From Lysobacteraceae bacterium NML93-0399 (lineage in GTDB: Bacteria; Pseudomonadota; Gammaproteobacteria; Xanthomonadales; Xanthomonadaceae), in contig NTJI01000001.1 in NCBI GenBank assembly GCA_002307375.1, positions 372,001 to 436,000 on the forward strand: a DNA stretch of 64,000 nucleotides. Direction: 5' to 3'. Positions 1 to 8,789 of this stretch are shown in pieces (the stretch's first letter is position 1; the number at the start of each line of letters is the position of its first letter). The notes under the pieces are model-generated. The model was not told where the DNA came from and searched no databases. It saw only the letters and a program-made list of their open reading frames with translations. The translations under genes were made by a program, and so were the position numbers.

Positions 1-1
1 G

Positions 2-469
2 CCCTACACCCGCGCCGCGCTGATCGGCCAGGCGTTCAAGTTTCTCGGCGAGCGCTACGGCTGGGGGCATGCCTACAACGCGCGCGACTGCAGCGGCTTC
101 GTCTCGGAGATCTACCGCAGCTTCGGCATTCTGCTGCCGCGCAACACCAGCGCGCAGGCGGTGAGCCCGGCGCTGGATCGCATCGAGGTGCCTCTGGCGA
201 TGTCGCATGCGCAGCGCCTGCAACTGCTGCGCGACACCGATGTGGGCGACATGGTGTTCATTCCCGGCCACGTGATGATGGTCATCGGCCACGTCGGCGA
301 CGAACCCTGGGTGATCCACGACACTGCCGGTATGAGCCTGCGCGGCGACGACGGCACCGCGGTGCGCCTGCCGCTCAACGGTGTCGTGGTCACGCCACTG
401 ACGCCGATGCTGTCGGGCGACGACGGCTTCACCATCGACCGCATCACCAGCATCCAGCGCGTGCGCTGA
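2..469 (+). CDS. NlpC/P60 family peptidase, 3' end (partial)
   Basis: The gene enters from the left edge, so only about 155 C-terminal residues are visible. The reading frame runs from base 2 to a TGA at 467-469. The fragment holds the NlpC/P60 catalytic core: RDCSGF with the nucleophile Cys encoded at 89-91, and a later GHVMMVIGH stretch carrying the catalytic His. Enzymes of this family cut gamma-D-Glu-L-diamino acid bonds in peptidoglycan peptides, usually in the periplasm or outside the cell. A dipeptide epimerase gene follows 29 bases downstream, as in ykfB/ykfC-type murein peptide recycling sets, which supports a YkfC-like role. The N-terminal part (signal, SH3 domains) lies outside the window, so the exact subfamily cannot be decided. 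Confidence 0.85.
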   Translation, partial: PYTRAALIGQAFKFLGERYGWGHAYNARDCSGFVSEIYRSFGILLPRNTSAQAVSPALDRIEVPLAMSHAQRLQLLRDTDVGDMVFIPGHVMMVIGHVGDEPWVIHDTAGMSLRGDDGTAVRLPLNGVVVTPLTPMLSGDDGFTIDRITSIQRVR

Positions 470-498
470 GTGCGCGCGCCTGACGGACACGACCTGCG

Positions 499-1596
499 AT
501 GAAGATCACCGAGATCCGCCTGGGCATGGTGCGCGTGCCGCTGAAGACGCCGTTCAAGACCGCCTTGCGTACGGTGGACAGCGTCGAGGACATCCTCGTG
601 TCGATCCACACCGACACCGGCCATACCGGCTACGGCGAAGCGGCGCCAACGGCGGTGATCACCGGCGACACGCAGGGCGCGATCGTCGGCGCGATCTCGA
701 CCGTCATCGCGCCGCGCCTGATCGGCCGCGACGTCGCAGACTTGAACGCGCTCTGCCGGCTGGTGCAGACCGCGCTGGAGCGCAACACCAGCGCCAAGGC
801 CGCGGTCGAGATCGCGCTGTACGACCTGTTCGCGCAACTGCACGGCGCGCCGCTCTACCGCATCCTCGGTGGCGGCACGCCGGTGCTGCGCACCGACATC
901 ACGATCAGCGTCGATGCCACCGACACGATGGTCGCTGATGCGGTCGCCGCCGTGGACGCCGGCTTCGACGCGTTGAAGATCAAGATCGGCCAGGACCTGC
1001 GCCTGGATCTCGAGCGCATCCGTGCGATCCACGCGGCCGTCGATGGACGCGCGCAGTTGCGGCTCGACGCCAACCAGGGCTGGACGCCGCGGCAGGCCGT
1101 GCAGGCGATGCGCCGGCTCGAAGCGGCCGACATCGAACCCGAACTGCTCGAACAACCGGTCAAGGCGCGCGATCTCGCGGGGCTCAAGTACGTCACCAAA
1201 CGCGTGCACGTGCCGGTCATGGCCGACGAAAGCGTGTTCGGGCCGCTGGAGCTGATCGAACTGATCCGCATGCGCGCGGCCGACATCGTCAACATCAAGC
1301 TGATGAAGAGCGGCGGGCTGTCGAATGCGATCCGGCTGGCCGACATCGCCGGACTGCACGGCGTGACCTGCATGATGGGCTGCATGATCGAAACCGGCAT
1401 CAGTGCCGCTGCGGCCGCGCATCTGGCGGTTGCCAAGGCGGACGTCATCAGCAAGATCGATCTCGACGGGCCGTCGCTGTGCGCGTCCAATCCGGTCGAG
1501 GGCGGTGTGATGTTCGACGGCGCGCGGATCGAGATCGGCGATGCGCCGGGCTTGGGCATCACGTCGGTGCGCGACGTGATGCCGATCGCGGGTTGA
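499..1596 (+). CDS. L-Ala-D/L-Glu dipeptide epimerase (enolase superfamily)
   Basis: This 365-residue protein belongs to the muconate-lactonizing subgroup of the enolase superfamily. The catalytic lysines are visible in the LKIKIG motif (K160, K162) and in NIKLMK (K267). The Mg ligands fit D190 (DANQG), E218 (EQP) and D243 (ADES). Full length for the family. Such enzymes epimerise L-Ala-D-Glu, released from murein peptides, to L-Ala-L-Glu so that it can be broken down. The upstream NlpC/P60 peptidase and the downstream L,D-transpeptidase-like lipoprotein support a murein peptide role. Substrate specificity within this subgroup varies, so another dipeptide is possible. The ATG at 499 directly follows a short gap after the upstream stop. 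Confidence 0.85.
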   Translation: MKITEIRLGMVRVPLKTPFKTALRTVDSVEDILVSIHTDTGHTGYGEAAPTAVITGDTQGAIVGAISTVIAPRLIGRDVADLNALCRLVQTALERNTSAKAAVEIALYDLFAQLHGAPLYRILGGGTPVLRTDITISVDATDTMVADAVAAVDAGFDALKIKIGQDLRLDLERIRAIHAAVDGRAQLRLDANQGWTPRQAVQAMRRLEAADIEPELLEQPVKARDLAGLKYVTKRVHVPVMADESVFGPLELIELIRMRAADIVNIKLMKSGGLSNAIRLADIAGLHGVTCMMGCMIETGISAAAAAHLAVAKADVISKIDLDGPSLCASNPVEGGVMFDGARIEIGDAPGLGITSVRDVMPIAG

Positions 1597-1705
1597 GCAC
1601 GGCCGGCACATGCGCAGCGCCGCCTGCATGTCCGCACCGCCACGCGATACGACGCGCGATGCGTCGAGCGCAGCGCACACGTTCACCATTTCCGAGGGTC
1701 TTCCG

Positions 1706-2485
1706 ATGCCACGACTTCGCCGCCACGCACGTACGACCGCCTGGCTGTTCGCCGCGCTTCTGATCGCCGCCTGCGGCACCACGCCCGCACCCGAGGTCAC
1801 GCCGCTTGCGGGTGCGCAGCAACTGGTCGTCGTCACCTCGGACGGCTGGGATGCGGCGCAGGCGCGCATGCAGCGCTTCGAGCGCGACGGTGACGGTGAC
1901 TGGCAGCGCGTCGGCGACAGCGTGCCGGTGATGCTCGGCCGCAGCGGCAGCGCCTGGGGGTTGGGCCTGCATCCGGCGCAGAGCGGTTCGCCGCAGAAGC
2001 GCGAAGGCGACGGCCGCGCGCCGGCCGGCGTGTTCGCCATTGGCGAAGCCTTCGGGTACGCGCCCGAGGGCGTCGGCGCCCTGCCCTATCTCGCCATGCA
2101 GGCCTCGCACTGGTGCATCGACGTGCCGGCCTCGCCGCTCTACAACCGCATTGTCGACGAGAAGAGCGTCGGCGCGACCGCGGTCGAAGGCTCGAGCGAG
2201 CGCATGCGTCTGGACCTGCACAACGACGGTGACGTGCGCTATCGACAGGGCTTCGTCATCGAACACAACGCCAACGGTGAGGCCGGTCGCGGCAGTTGCA
2301 TCTTCGCCCACCTGTTGCGGCGCCCCGACGAAACCACCGCCGGCTGCACGGCAATGGACGATGCCGCGATGGACACCCTGCTGCGCTGGCTCGACCCGGC
2401 GCGTACGCCGCGCTTCGTGCTGTTGCCGGACGCCGAATACGCACGCCTGCAGGCCGACTGGCGCCTGCCGCCGCTGACGCCATGA
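1706..2485 (+). CDS. L,D-transpeptidase-like (YkuD-type) lipoprotein
   Basis: The product is about 259 residues. It starts with a lipoprotein signal ending in LLIAAC, so it is probably lipid-anchored in the envelope. The C-terminal half carries a YkuD-like catalytic signature: GSCIFAHL followed about 15 residues later by TAGCTAM, in which the second Cys would be the nucleophile. It also has the ...APAGVFAIGEAFGY... stretch typical of this family. Such proteins cross-link peptidoglycan or attach proteins to it, though many members have no assigned substrate. The ATG at 1706 is chosen because it gives the signal peptide and has a purine-rich GAGGG just upstream; longer in-frame starts would bury the signal. 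The stop overlaps the next gene by four bases (ATGA). Confidence 0.75.
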   Translation: MPRLRRHARTTAWLFAALLIAACGTTPAPEVTPLAGAQQLVVVTSDGWDAAQARMQRFERDGDGDWQRVGDSVPVMLGRSGSAWGLGLHPAQSGSPQKREGDGRAPAGVFAIGEAFGYAPEGVGALPYLAMQASHWCIDVPASPLYNRIVDEKSVGATAVEGSSERMRLDLHNDGDVRYRQGFVIEHNANGEAGRGSCIFAHLLRRPDETTAGCTAMDDAAMDTLLRWLDPARTPRFVLLPDAEYARLQADWRLPPLTP

Positions 2486-2949
2486 ACGACACCGCGCCAC
2501 TGCCGGCGCGTGTGGCCACGCCAGATGACCTGGCGACGGTGCTCGCGCTGATGCAGGCCTTCTACGCCGAAGACCGCCTGCGCTTCGATGCCGAGCGTAC
2601 GCCGCGCGCGCTGGCGGCCCTGCTGGCCGACCCGGCCTGCGGCGAGGTGCTGCTGCTCGGCGAGTCGGGCGATGCCGGCTATCTGGTGCTCACACGCGGT
2701 TTCAGTCTCGAACAGGGCGGCCACCATGCGCTGCTCGACGAGCTTTACATCGCCCCGGCCGCCCGGGGCCGTGGACTGGGCGCACGCGCGCTCGCCCTTG
2801 CGGCATCACGCGCGCGGCGCTGGGGCGTGGACGTGCTGCGGCTCGAAGTGCACCACCACAATCCGCGGGCCAAGGCGCTGTACCTGCGCGCCGGATTCGT
2901 CGACGGCCATCGCGACACGCTCGCGTTCGATCTGGGCACACCCGACTGA
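2482..2949 (+). CDS. GNAT family N-acetyltransferase
   Basis: A 155-residue single-domain GNAT protein. The acetyl-CoA binding motif A is seen as LDELYIAPAARGRGLGARAL, and motif B as HHHNPRAKALYLRAGF near the C-terminus. The start ATG overlaps the stop of the upstream L,D-transpeptidase-like gene (ATGA), so translation is probably coupled. The acceptor substrate cannot be told from the sequence. Confidence 0.85.
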   Translation: MNDTAPLPARVATPDDLATVLALMQAFYAEDRLRFDAERTPRALAALLADPACGEVLLLGESGDAGYLVLTRGFSLEQGGHHALLDELYIAPAARGRGLGARALALAASRARRWGVDVLRLEVHHHNPRAKALYLRAGFVDGHRDTLAFDLGTPD

Positions 2950-3019
2950 TCCAGCGCGTGCCGCGCGTGGCAGGCCTGGCGTGGCATGCTGCCCGCGCCT
3001 TTCCGTTTCCATCGATGCG

Positions 3020-4303
3020 ATGACTTCTGCGACTCCGCCCCGCAAATCGCTGTCCGCGCCGGTGCGCGTGCTGCTCGCCCTGTTCGCCGGCGCCGTCGTC
3101 GGCCTGACACTCGCCGGCTGGGATCCGGTCACGGCGACCCGCGTGGCCGACATCGTCCAGCCCGTGGGACGCCTGTGGCTCAACGCCCTGCAGATGACCG
3201 TGGTGCCGCTGGTGTCGGCGCTGGTGATCGTCGGCATCAATGCGGCGGCCGATGCCGCGGCCTCGGGCCGCAACGCGCGTCTGGCGATGGCGGTGTTCGC
3301 GGTGCTGCTGGCGATCTGCGGCGCGTTCGCGGCCGTCGCATCGCCGGCACTGCTGTCGCTGCTGCCGCGCGACGAGTCGATGGTGGCCGCGTTCCGCGCC
3401 GCGATCCAGGCGCCCGAGGTGCTGCCGCAGGCGCCGACGTTCGCGCAGTGGATCACTGGCGTGATTCCGAGCAACGCGATCGCCGCCGCCGCTGCCAGCG
3501 CGATGCTGCCACTGGTGGTGTTCTCGATGTTCTTCGGCTTCGCCCTGACCCGCCTGGAGCCCGAGCGCCGCGAGCGCATGCTCGAGCTGGTGCGCACGCT
3601 CGGCGACACCATGCTCGTCGTGGTGCGCTGGGTGCTGCGGGCGGCGCCGATCGGCGTGTTCGCACTGGTGCTCGCGGTCTGTGCGCACGTTGGCCTCGGC
3701 GTACTGACGGCGCTGGGCTATTACATCGGCCTGCAGTGCGTGCTGTACGTGTCGATCACGGTCCTGATGTACCTCGTGGCCAAGCTGGTCGCGGGCGAGC
3801 CGGTGCGCCGGTTCGCCGTGGCCTTGCTGCCGGTGCAGGCGATCGCCGCGAGCACGCAGTCCTCGCTGGCCTCGTTGCCGGTGATGGTCGACAGCGCGCG
3901 CAACCGCCTGGGCTATCCGCTGGCGGTGACGTCGCTGGTGTTGCCGATGGCGGTCTCGCTGTTCCGGATCGCCAGCCCCACGCAGTATCTGAGCGTCGTG
4001 GTGTTCATCGCCTGGATGTACGGCATGGACCTGGGCGCCGCGCAGCTGGCGGTCGCCGTGGCCTTGGGCATCGTGATCTCGATGGGCTCGGTGGGCCTGC
4101 CCGGCCAGGTGAGCTTCATGACCAACAACCTGCCCGTCACCCAGGCAATGGGGCTGCCGGTCGAGCCGCTCGGCGTGCTGCTGGCCGTCGACACCATTCC
4201 CGATGCCTTCGCCACCGTCGCCAATACCACCGGGCACGTCACCGCCACCGGCGTGGTCGCCCGACGTGGCGCACCTTCCACTGAAGACACGTCCGTCCCA
4301 TGA
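3020..4303 (+). CDS. Dicarboxylate/amino acid:cation symporter (DAACS family)
   Basis: A membrane protein of about 427 residues with many hydrophobic segments, beginning with a helix around residues 12-32. Family hallmarks are the serine-rich reentrant loop AASTQSSLASLP, a GSVGLPGQ stretch, and the C-terminal LLAVDTIPDAFATVANTTG motif that lines the substrate and Na+/H+ site in GltPh-like carriers. These proteins import C4-dicarboxylates, glutamate or aspartate with Na+ or H+ across the inner membrane. The exact substrate is not determined by sequence here. The stop overlaps the next start (ATGA), so the downstream ArsC-like gene is probably co-translated. Confidence 0.88.
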   Translation: MTSATPPRKSLSAPVRVLLALFAGAVVGLTLAGWDPVTATRVADIVQPVGRLWLNALQMTVVPLVSALVIVGINAAADAAASGRNARLAMAVFAVLLAICGAFAAVASPALLSLLPRDESMVAAFRAAIQAPEVLPQAPTFAQWITGVIPSNAIAAAAASAMLPLVVFSMFFGFALTRLEPERRERMLELVRTLGDTMLVVVRWVLRAAPIGVFALVLAVCAHVGLGVLTALGYYIGLQCVLYVSITVLMYLVAKLVAGEPVRRFAVALLPVQAIAASTQSSLASLPVMVDSARNRLGYPLAVTSLVLPMAVSLFRIASPTQYLSVVVFIAWMYGMDLGAAQLAVAVALGIVISMGSVGLPGQVSFMTNNLPVTQAMGLPVEPLGVLLAVDTIPDAFATVANTTGHVTATGVVARRGAPSTEDTSVP

Positions 4304-4656
4304 GCGATCACTACACCCTCTTCCACAACCCGCGCTGCTCGAAATCGCGGGCCGCCCTCGACCTGCTGCGCGCACGCGGTCTCGATGCCGACGTGATGCT
4401 GTACCTCGACACGCCGCCCGACGCGGCCGCGCTGCGCGCGCTGCTGGGCAAGCTCGACATGACGCCACGCGCACTGCTGCGCACGGGCGAACCCGAGTAT
4501 CGCGAGCTGGGCCTTGGCGACCTCACGCTCGATGACGACGCATTGATCGCGGCCATGGCGACGCATCCGAAACTGATCGAGCGGCCGATCCTGGTGCGCG
4601 GATCGCGCGCAGTGATCGGGAGGCCGACCGAGCGGCTGCTGACGCTGCTCGACTGA
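4300..4656 (+). CDS. arsC: ArsC-family (glutaredoxin-like) reductase
   Basis: A 118-residue protein of the ArsC/Spx thioredoxin-fold family. The active site motif is HNPRCSKSR near the N-terminus, with the catalytic Cys at residue 13. The ERPILVRG stretch near residues 93-100 is the conserved cis-Pro/Arg region of glutaredoxin-dependent arsenate reductases. No other ars gene is adjacent, and the gene is coupled to a dicarboxylate carrier, so arsenate reduction is a family-level assignment (YfgD-type paralogues exist). Its start overlaps the upstream stop. Confidence 0.8.
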   Translation: MSDHYTLFHNPRCSKSRAALDLLRARGLDADVMLYLDTPPDAAALRALLGKLDMTPRALLRTGEPEYRELGLGDLTLDDDALIAAMATHPKLIERPILVRGSRAVIGRPTERLLTLLD

Positions 4657-4668
4657 GTGGCCTCGCCC

Positions 4669-4738
4669 CTGTAGGAGCGCGCTTGCGCGCGAAGGGCGTT
4701 CTTGATGAAGCTCCTCGCGCGCAAGCGCGCTCCTGCAG
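4669..4738. repeat. REP palindrome (GTAGGAGCGCGC type)
   Basis: An inverted pair in which TGTAGGAGCGCGCTTGCGCG on the left faces its near reverse complement on the right. The same unit recurs at 14159, 31275, 31424, 31536, 38882 and 49552. It sits between convergent genes (arsC and the glutamate-synthase-like gene), the usual REP position. Confidence 0.85.
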
Positions 4739-4755
4739 GGACGGTTCCTGGGAGA

Positions 4756-6387
4756 TCAGCTCGCCCGCTTCACCACGTGCATCGCCGATGCACGGGCCGG
4801 GGGCGCGAAGCTGTCGGCGCGCGCGGTGGGCCAGAAGGTCTTGAAGACCGCGTGCTCGGGCACGCCGGTCAGCAGTTCGCCCGGCTCCAGGAACCGGTAG
4901 AGCGCCGCGAGCGAACGTACTTCCGTCGGCGAAACCCGACGCAGGATGTGCTCCGGCCCGATCTGCATCGGATGCTCGAGCCCGGCGGCACCCAGCATGT
5001 CGCGCAGCGCGCGCAGCGTGTTCTGGTGGAAGTGGAAGACGCGGTTGGCCTTGTCCGGCACATCGAGCAGGCGCCAGCGCGCCGGATCCTGCGTGGCCAC
5101 GCCGGTCGGGCAATGATCGGTGTGGCAGCTGCGTGACTGGATGCAGCCCAGCGCGAACATGAAGCCGCGTCCCGCATTGCACCAGTCCGCGCCCATCGCC
5201 AGTGCCCGCGCGATGTCGAAACCACTGGTGATCTTGCCGGCCGCGGCGATGCGGATGCGATCGCGCAGACCGATGCCGACCAGGGTGTTGTGCACCAGCA
5301 TCAGCGCCTCCTGCAACGGCAGGCCGACGTGGTTGATGAACTCCGACGGTGCAGCGCCGGTGCCGCCCTCCGCGCCGTCGACGACGATGAAATCCGGCAG
5401 CAGGCCGCTGTCGAGCATCGCCCGGGCGATACCGAACCACTCCCAGGGATGGCCGATCGCGAGCTTGAAGCCTGCCGGCTTGCCGCCCGACAGGGTGCGC
5501 ATGCGCTCGACGAATTCGAGCAGGCCCAGCGGCGTGGAGAAGGTGCTGTGCGCGGCCGGCGATTCGCAGTCGATGCCGACCGGGATGCCGCGCGTCGCGG
5601 CGATTTCCGCGGTGACCTTCGCCCCCGGCAGCATGCCGCCGTGGCCGGGCTTGGCGCCCTGCGACAGCTTCAGCTCGACCATGCGCACCTGCGGATCGGC
5701 CGCATTGCGCGCGAACGCGTCCTCGTCGAAGCGGCCCCGCGCATCGCGGCAACCGAAGTAGCCCGAACCGATCTCCCAGACCAGGTCGCCGCCGTGCTCG
5801 CGATGGTAGGACGAGATCGCGCCCTCGCCGGTGTCGTGGAAGAAATTCCCGCGCTTGGCGCCGAGGTTCAGGGCGCGGATCGCGTTGGCCGACAGCGAGC
5901 CGAAACTCATCGCCGAAATGTTGAACACGCTGGCCGCATACGGCTGCGCGCGGCCATCACCGACCGGCACGCGGAAATCGTGCGAGTCCGCGTGCGCGGG
6001 CACCAGCGAATGATTGATCCACTCGTACTGCGAGCCGTACATCGGAAGTTCGCTGCCGAAGGGCACGACGTCGCTGACGTTCTTCGCCCGCTGATAGACC
6101 AGCGCCCGCTGCTGGCGCGAGAACGGCACCTCGTCCTGGTCGTCTTCGATGAAGTACTGGCGGATCTCGGGTCGGAATGCTTCCAGGCCGTAGCGGAAGC
6201 GCGCCGTCAGCGGGTAGGTCCGTCGCAATGTCGCCCTGCGTTGCAGGATGTCGGCCAGGCCCATCACCACTAGCACCACCAGCGGCACCGCCGTGACCGC
6301 CCACCCGATCGACTGCCGGACCACCGACATGGCAATTGCCGCCAATGCCAGCACCACGCAGATCGCGAACACCAGATAACGAAGCAT
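4756..6387 (-). CDS. Membrane-anchored FMN/Fe-S glutamate synthase-like protein
   Basis: The product is about 543 residues. Two N-terminal transmembrane helices (roughly residues 3-22 and 27-47) are followed by a domain matching the FMN-binding and 3Fe-4S part of glutamate synthase large subunit. A C-x5-C-x4-C cluster motif is visible in CIQSRSCHTDHC, and FMN-site stretches such as GAKPGHGG and DGAEGGTGAAP are present. There is no glutamine amidotransferase domain, so it is not a full GltB. These stand-alone proteins are common in proteobacteria and their reaction is not established. The ATG at 6387 is chosen because it places the membrane helices at the N-terminus. Confidence 0.85.
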   Translation of the reverse strand: MLRYLVFAICVVLALAAIAMSVVRQSIGWAVTAVPLVVLVVMGLADILQRRATLRRTYPLTARFRYGLEAFRPEIRQYFIEDDQDEVPFSRQQRALVYQRAKNVSDVVPFGSELPMYGSQYEWINHSLVPAHADSHDFRVPVGDGRAQPYAASVFNISAMSFGSLSANAIRALNLGAKRGNFFHDTGEGAISSYHREHGGDLVWEIGSGYFGCRDARGRFDEDAFARNAADPQVRMVELKLSQGAKPGHGGMLPGAKVTAEIAATRGIPVGIDCESPAAHSTFSTPLGLLEFVERMRTLSGGKPAGFKLAIGHPWEWFGIARAMLDSGLLPDFIVVDGAEGGTGAAPSEFINHVGLPLQEALMLVHNTLVGIGLRDRIRIAAAGKITSGFDIARALAMGADWCNAGRGFMFALGCIQSRSCHTDHCPTGVATQDPARWRLLDVPDKANRVFHFHQNTLRALRDMLGAAGLEHPMQIGPEHILRRVSPTEVRSLAALYRFLEPGELLTGVPEHAVFKTFWPTARADSFAPPARASAMHVVKRAS

Positions 6388-6616
6388 CGGACTCCCTGAT
6401 CGATTGCCGGGCCGACGACCCGGACGGGTCATCGTCCACGAACACCGGTGAACATCAGTTGCAGAACTGCCGCGGCATGCCCACGCGCGGACCGCGGCCC
6501 GCATGCCCGGCCGGCGACCGGAAGCTGAACATCCGATCGTCGCGGTCGCCGCTTCACAGGGGTTTGGCGACGCGCGGCCTACTGTCGCCGCCTGCTTTCG
6601 CGCAACCGCCTTTCCC

Positions 6617-6865
6617 ATGTCGCAGCAGCCCTACAACCCGGTGTTCATTGCGGAGATGACGCGCGCCGCGCATGCCGACCGGCCGGATGCGGACTGGCAC
6701 GAACTCGAACCGATGCTGCGTGCGCAGTGGACACAGATGGAACGCCCACTCGACTGGAACGCCGTGCGCGATGCAGCGGCGGCGCATTACCGGCTGATGC
6801 GCGGGCTGCCGGATGTGGCGCCGGTCGTGGCAATCGGTGCCGGCGCCCTACGGGAGGCGCCGTGA
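6617..6865 (+). CDS. Small uncharacterised protein
   Basis: An 82-residue acidic, helical-looking protein beginning MSQQPYNPVFIAEM. I do not recognise a named domain. It has no signal peptide or membrane segment. Its stop overlaps the next start (TGATG), so it is probably co-translated with the small membrane protein that follows. Codon use matches the surrounding chromosome. Confidence 0.6.
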   Translation: MSQQPYNPVFIAEMTRAAHADRPDADWHELEPMLRAQWTQMERPLDWNAVRDAAAAHYRLMRGLPDVAPVVAIGAGALREAP

Positions 6866-7161
6866 TGCCGCCGCGCGCAATCTGGCGCCTGCTGGTGCTG
6901 CCGATCTACCTGCTCATCGCCGGTGCGGTGTTCGCGCTGGCGCTGCGCAATACCGCCGGCTCCATCCTTTCCCCGCTCGCCGGCCTCGCGCCCTGGGTCA
7001 TGGTAATGGCCGCGGCGCTGGCAGTTATCGCCATTCTCGGCGGGCTCGTGCGCTGGCGCCGACGGCTTGCCGCGATACGCCGCGGCCGGGCCGCCAGGAA
7101 GCCTGTCGTCGCGTCCCGCTGGCACCACGACCGCGCATCGCAGCACCCGCGCCATAGCTGA
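6865..7161 (+). CDS. Small membrane protein
   Basis: A 98-residue protein with two predicted membrane helices (about residues 8-28 and 42-64) and a strongly basic cytoplasmic tail rich in Arg. No enzymatic motif is visible. The start overlaps the stop of the preceding small gene, which suggests a two-gene unit. Function unknown. Confidence 0.6.
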   Translation: MPPRAIWRLLVLPIYLLIAGAVFALALRNTAGSILSPLAGLAPWVMVMAAALAVIAILGGLVRWRRRLAAIRRGRAARKPVVASRWHHDRASQHPRHS

Positions 7162-7207
7162 TGGGCTGCGCGGCCGCGCAGGTCGCGAAGTCCGCTCCAG
7201 TTCGGTT

Positions 7208-8185
7208 TCAGCACAGCGGGCCGGCGACGTGCACGGTGTTTCCGCCGGCGCGTTTGGCCAGATACAACGACGCGTCAGCGCGTGCGAACCAGTCCTGCCA
7301 GTCGCGCTCGATCGACAGCATGGCGCCACCGATCGCCACGGTGATCGGGCCACCGGGGCCCTTCAGCCTCGACGCAACCGACGCACGGATGCGTTCGGCC
7401 GCGCGTGCCAAAGCGTCCTCCGAGCCCACCGGCAGCAGCATGACGAACTCCTCGCCGCCGAAACGGTAGACCGTATCGCCGTGGCGCAGCTCTTCGCGCA
7501 GCAGGTTCGCCAGATCGATCAGCACCGCGTCGCCGGCAGCGTGGCCGAAGGTGTCGTTGACCGCCTTGAACCGGTCGAGATCGAGCACCAGCACACCGAC
7601 GCGACCGCCCTGACGCCGCGCGATGACCGCCTGCAGATCGTCCTCGAGCATGCCCCGGTTGGGGATGCCGGTCAGCGGATCGAGGCTGGCCAGCGCCTCA
7701 AGGGAATCGCGATGTTTGAGCGCGTGTCGGGCGAAGGCCAGCGAGAAGCCGTAGACCAGCGACCAGGTCACCACGGTACTGATGTGGGCCGGATCGAGGT
7801 CGCGCCAGAGCAGCGTGGCCGAGCCGATCGTCAACAGTCCCCCACCGCCGACCATCGCCACCCGCAATGGCGCCAGGTAGAAATTGGTCATCAGGATCAC
7901 GTAGATCCAACCGCTGGCGCCCGGCCCCAGGGCCCAGGTCGCGACCACGCCGAAGCCGGAATTCATCAGCGCCATCAGGGCGCCGACGCGTTCGGTGCGG
8001 GCGTTCCGCCATGCCATCCGCATCACGACCATCACCGCGATTGCAATCGCGGCGTCGAACGTGGCCAGTGCGAGTTCGTCGCGCGTGAGCCTCCAGATCG
8101 CAAAGCCGCCGATGACTGCCGCGGACACCGATCCGAGCAGCGTGATGATCGTGAGACGGAAATCCCGACGGAGCCTGGAAATCAT
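7208..8185 (-). CDS. Diguanylate cyclase with membrane sensor (GGDEF)
   Basis: A 325-residue protein. The first 155 residues form about five membrane helices. The rest is a GGDEF domain with the active-site signature GGEEF at residues 243-247 and an intact inhibitory I-site RxxD (RHGD, 234-237) five residues ahead of it. It should make c-di-GMP from two GTP at the inner membrane and be product-inhibited. No EAL domain is present. The ATG at 8185 is chosen because it starts directly before the first helix; longer in-frame starts run into the tRNA region. Two-gene context gives no clue to the signal sensed. Confidence 0.88.
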   Translation of the reverse strand: MISRLRRDFRLTIITLLGSVSAAVIGGFAIWRLTRDELALATFDAAIAIAVMVVMRMAWRNARTERVGALMALMNSGFGVVATWALGPGASGWIYVILMTNFYLAPLRVAMVGGGGLLTIGSATLLWRDLDPAHISTVVTWSLVYGFSLAFARHALKHRDSLEALASLDPLTGIPNRGMLEDDLQAVIARRQGGRVGVLVLDLDRFKAVNDTFGHAAGDAVLIDLANLLREELRHGDTVYRFGGEEFVMLLPVGSEDALARAAERIRASVASRLKGPGGPITVAIGGAMLSIERDWQDWFARADASLYLAKRAGGNTVHVAGPLC

Positions 8186-8324
8186 GGGGCGTCCGTACGG
8201 GACGCATTGGAGCGTCGCGCCATGGCGGCCGGTGTTCCTGCGAGAGTTGTCCTCCGACCCTGAACTCCGCGCGCCGAAGCGTGCGTGAAGGCCCCACGCG
8301 GACAATGTTCGTGGCCGGTCGGAT

Positions 8325-8411
8325 TGGTGCCCGGAGCCGGAATCGAACCGGCACGGCCTTGCGGCCAACGGATTTTAAGTCCGGTGCGTCTACCAGTTTC
8401 GCCATCCGGGC
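8325..8411 (-). tRNA. tRNA-Leu (anticodon UAA)
   Basis: On the minus strand the 87-base gene reads from an acceptor GCCCGGA to an encoded CCA. It has the long variable arm of a class II tRNA and an anticodon loop around TAA, flanked by the usual GGTTCGATTCC T-arm. It is the last of four tRNA genes downstream of pgsA. Confidence 0.93.
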
Positions 8412-8483
8412 AGGCGGCCGACAGCGTGCCCGAGCACGCCGCCGATTGGAACCATCGCGCCGGATCACGATGCCAGATACGAC

Positions 8484-8511
8484 AAGGCCCCGCGTGTGCA
8501 GGGCCTTTCGA
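8484..8511 (-). terminator. Possible terminator or processing hairpin between tRNA genes
   Basis: A GC-rich inverted repeat (AAGGCCC facing GGGCCTT) lies between the first tRNA-Gly and tRNA-Leu. A clear T-run is missing, so it may be a processing hairpin rather than a terminator. Confidence 0.35.
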
Positions 8512-8514
8512 AAC

Positions 8515-8590
8515 TGGAGCGGGAAAAGGGGCTCGAACCCTCGACCTCAACCTTGGCAAGGTTGCGCTCTACCAACTGAGCTATTCCCGC
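8515..8590 (-). tRNA. tRNA-Gly (anticodon GCC)
   Basis: A 76-base gene on the minus strand with acceptor GCGGGAA pairing to TTCCCGC, anticodon GCC and an encoded CCA. It is identical over its length to the second tRNA-Gly copy at 8790-8865. Confidence 0.94.
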
Positions 8591-8637
8591 ATGGAACCGG
8601 ATTGTAACCTGCCTGCGACCATCAGTGGTGCGCCGGC

Positions 8638-8711
8638 TGGAGGCCTGGGTCGGAATCGAACCGGCGTACACGGATTTGCAATCCGCTGCATAACCACTCT
8701 GCCACCAGGCC
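8638..8711 (-). tRNA. tRNA-Cys (anticodon GCA)
   Basis: A 74-base gene on the minus strand with acceptor GGCCTGG, anticodon GCA, T-arm GGTTCGATTCC and encoded CCA. It lies between two tRNA-Gly copies; uvrC-pgsA-tRNA(Gly-Cys-Leu) is a known gammaproteobacterial order. Confidence 0.93.
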
Positions 8712-8748
8712 GGTGACCCATCGACTCGGCTTGCGCCTTGCCGATACA

Positions 8749-8780
8749 ACGAAACCCCGCGTATTGCCCGGGGTTTCGTG
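8749..8780 (-). terminator. GC-rich hairpin between tRNA-Gly and tRNA-Cys
   Basis: The sequence CGAAACCCCG faces CGGGGTTTCG around a short loop, forming a strong 10-base stem between two tRNA genes. It could terminate transcription or mark a processing site; the trailing T-run is weak. Confidence 0.4.
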
Positions 8781-8789
8781 TTCGAAACT

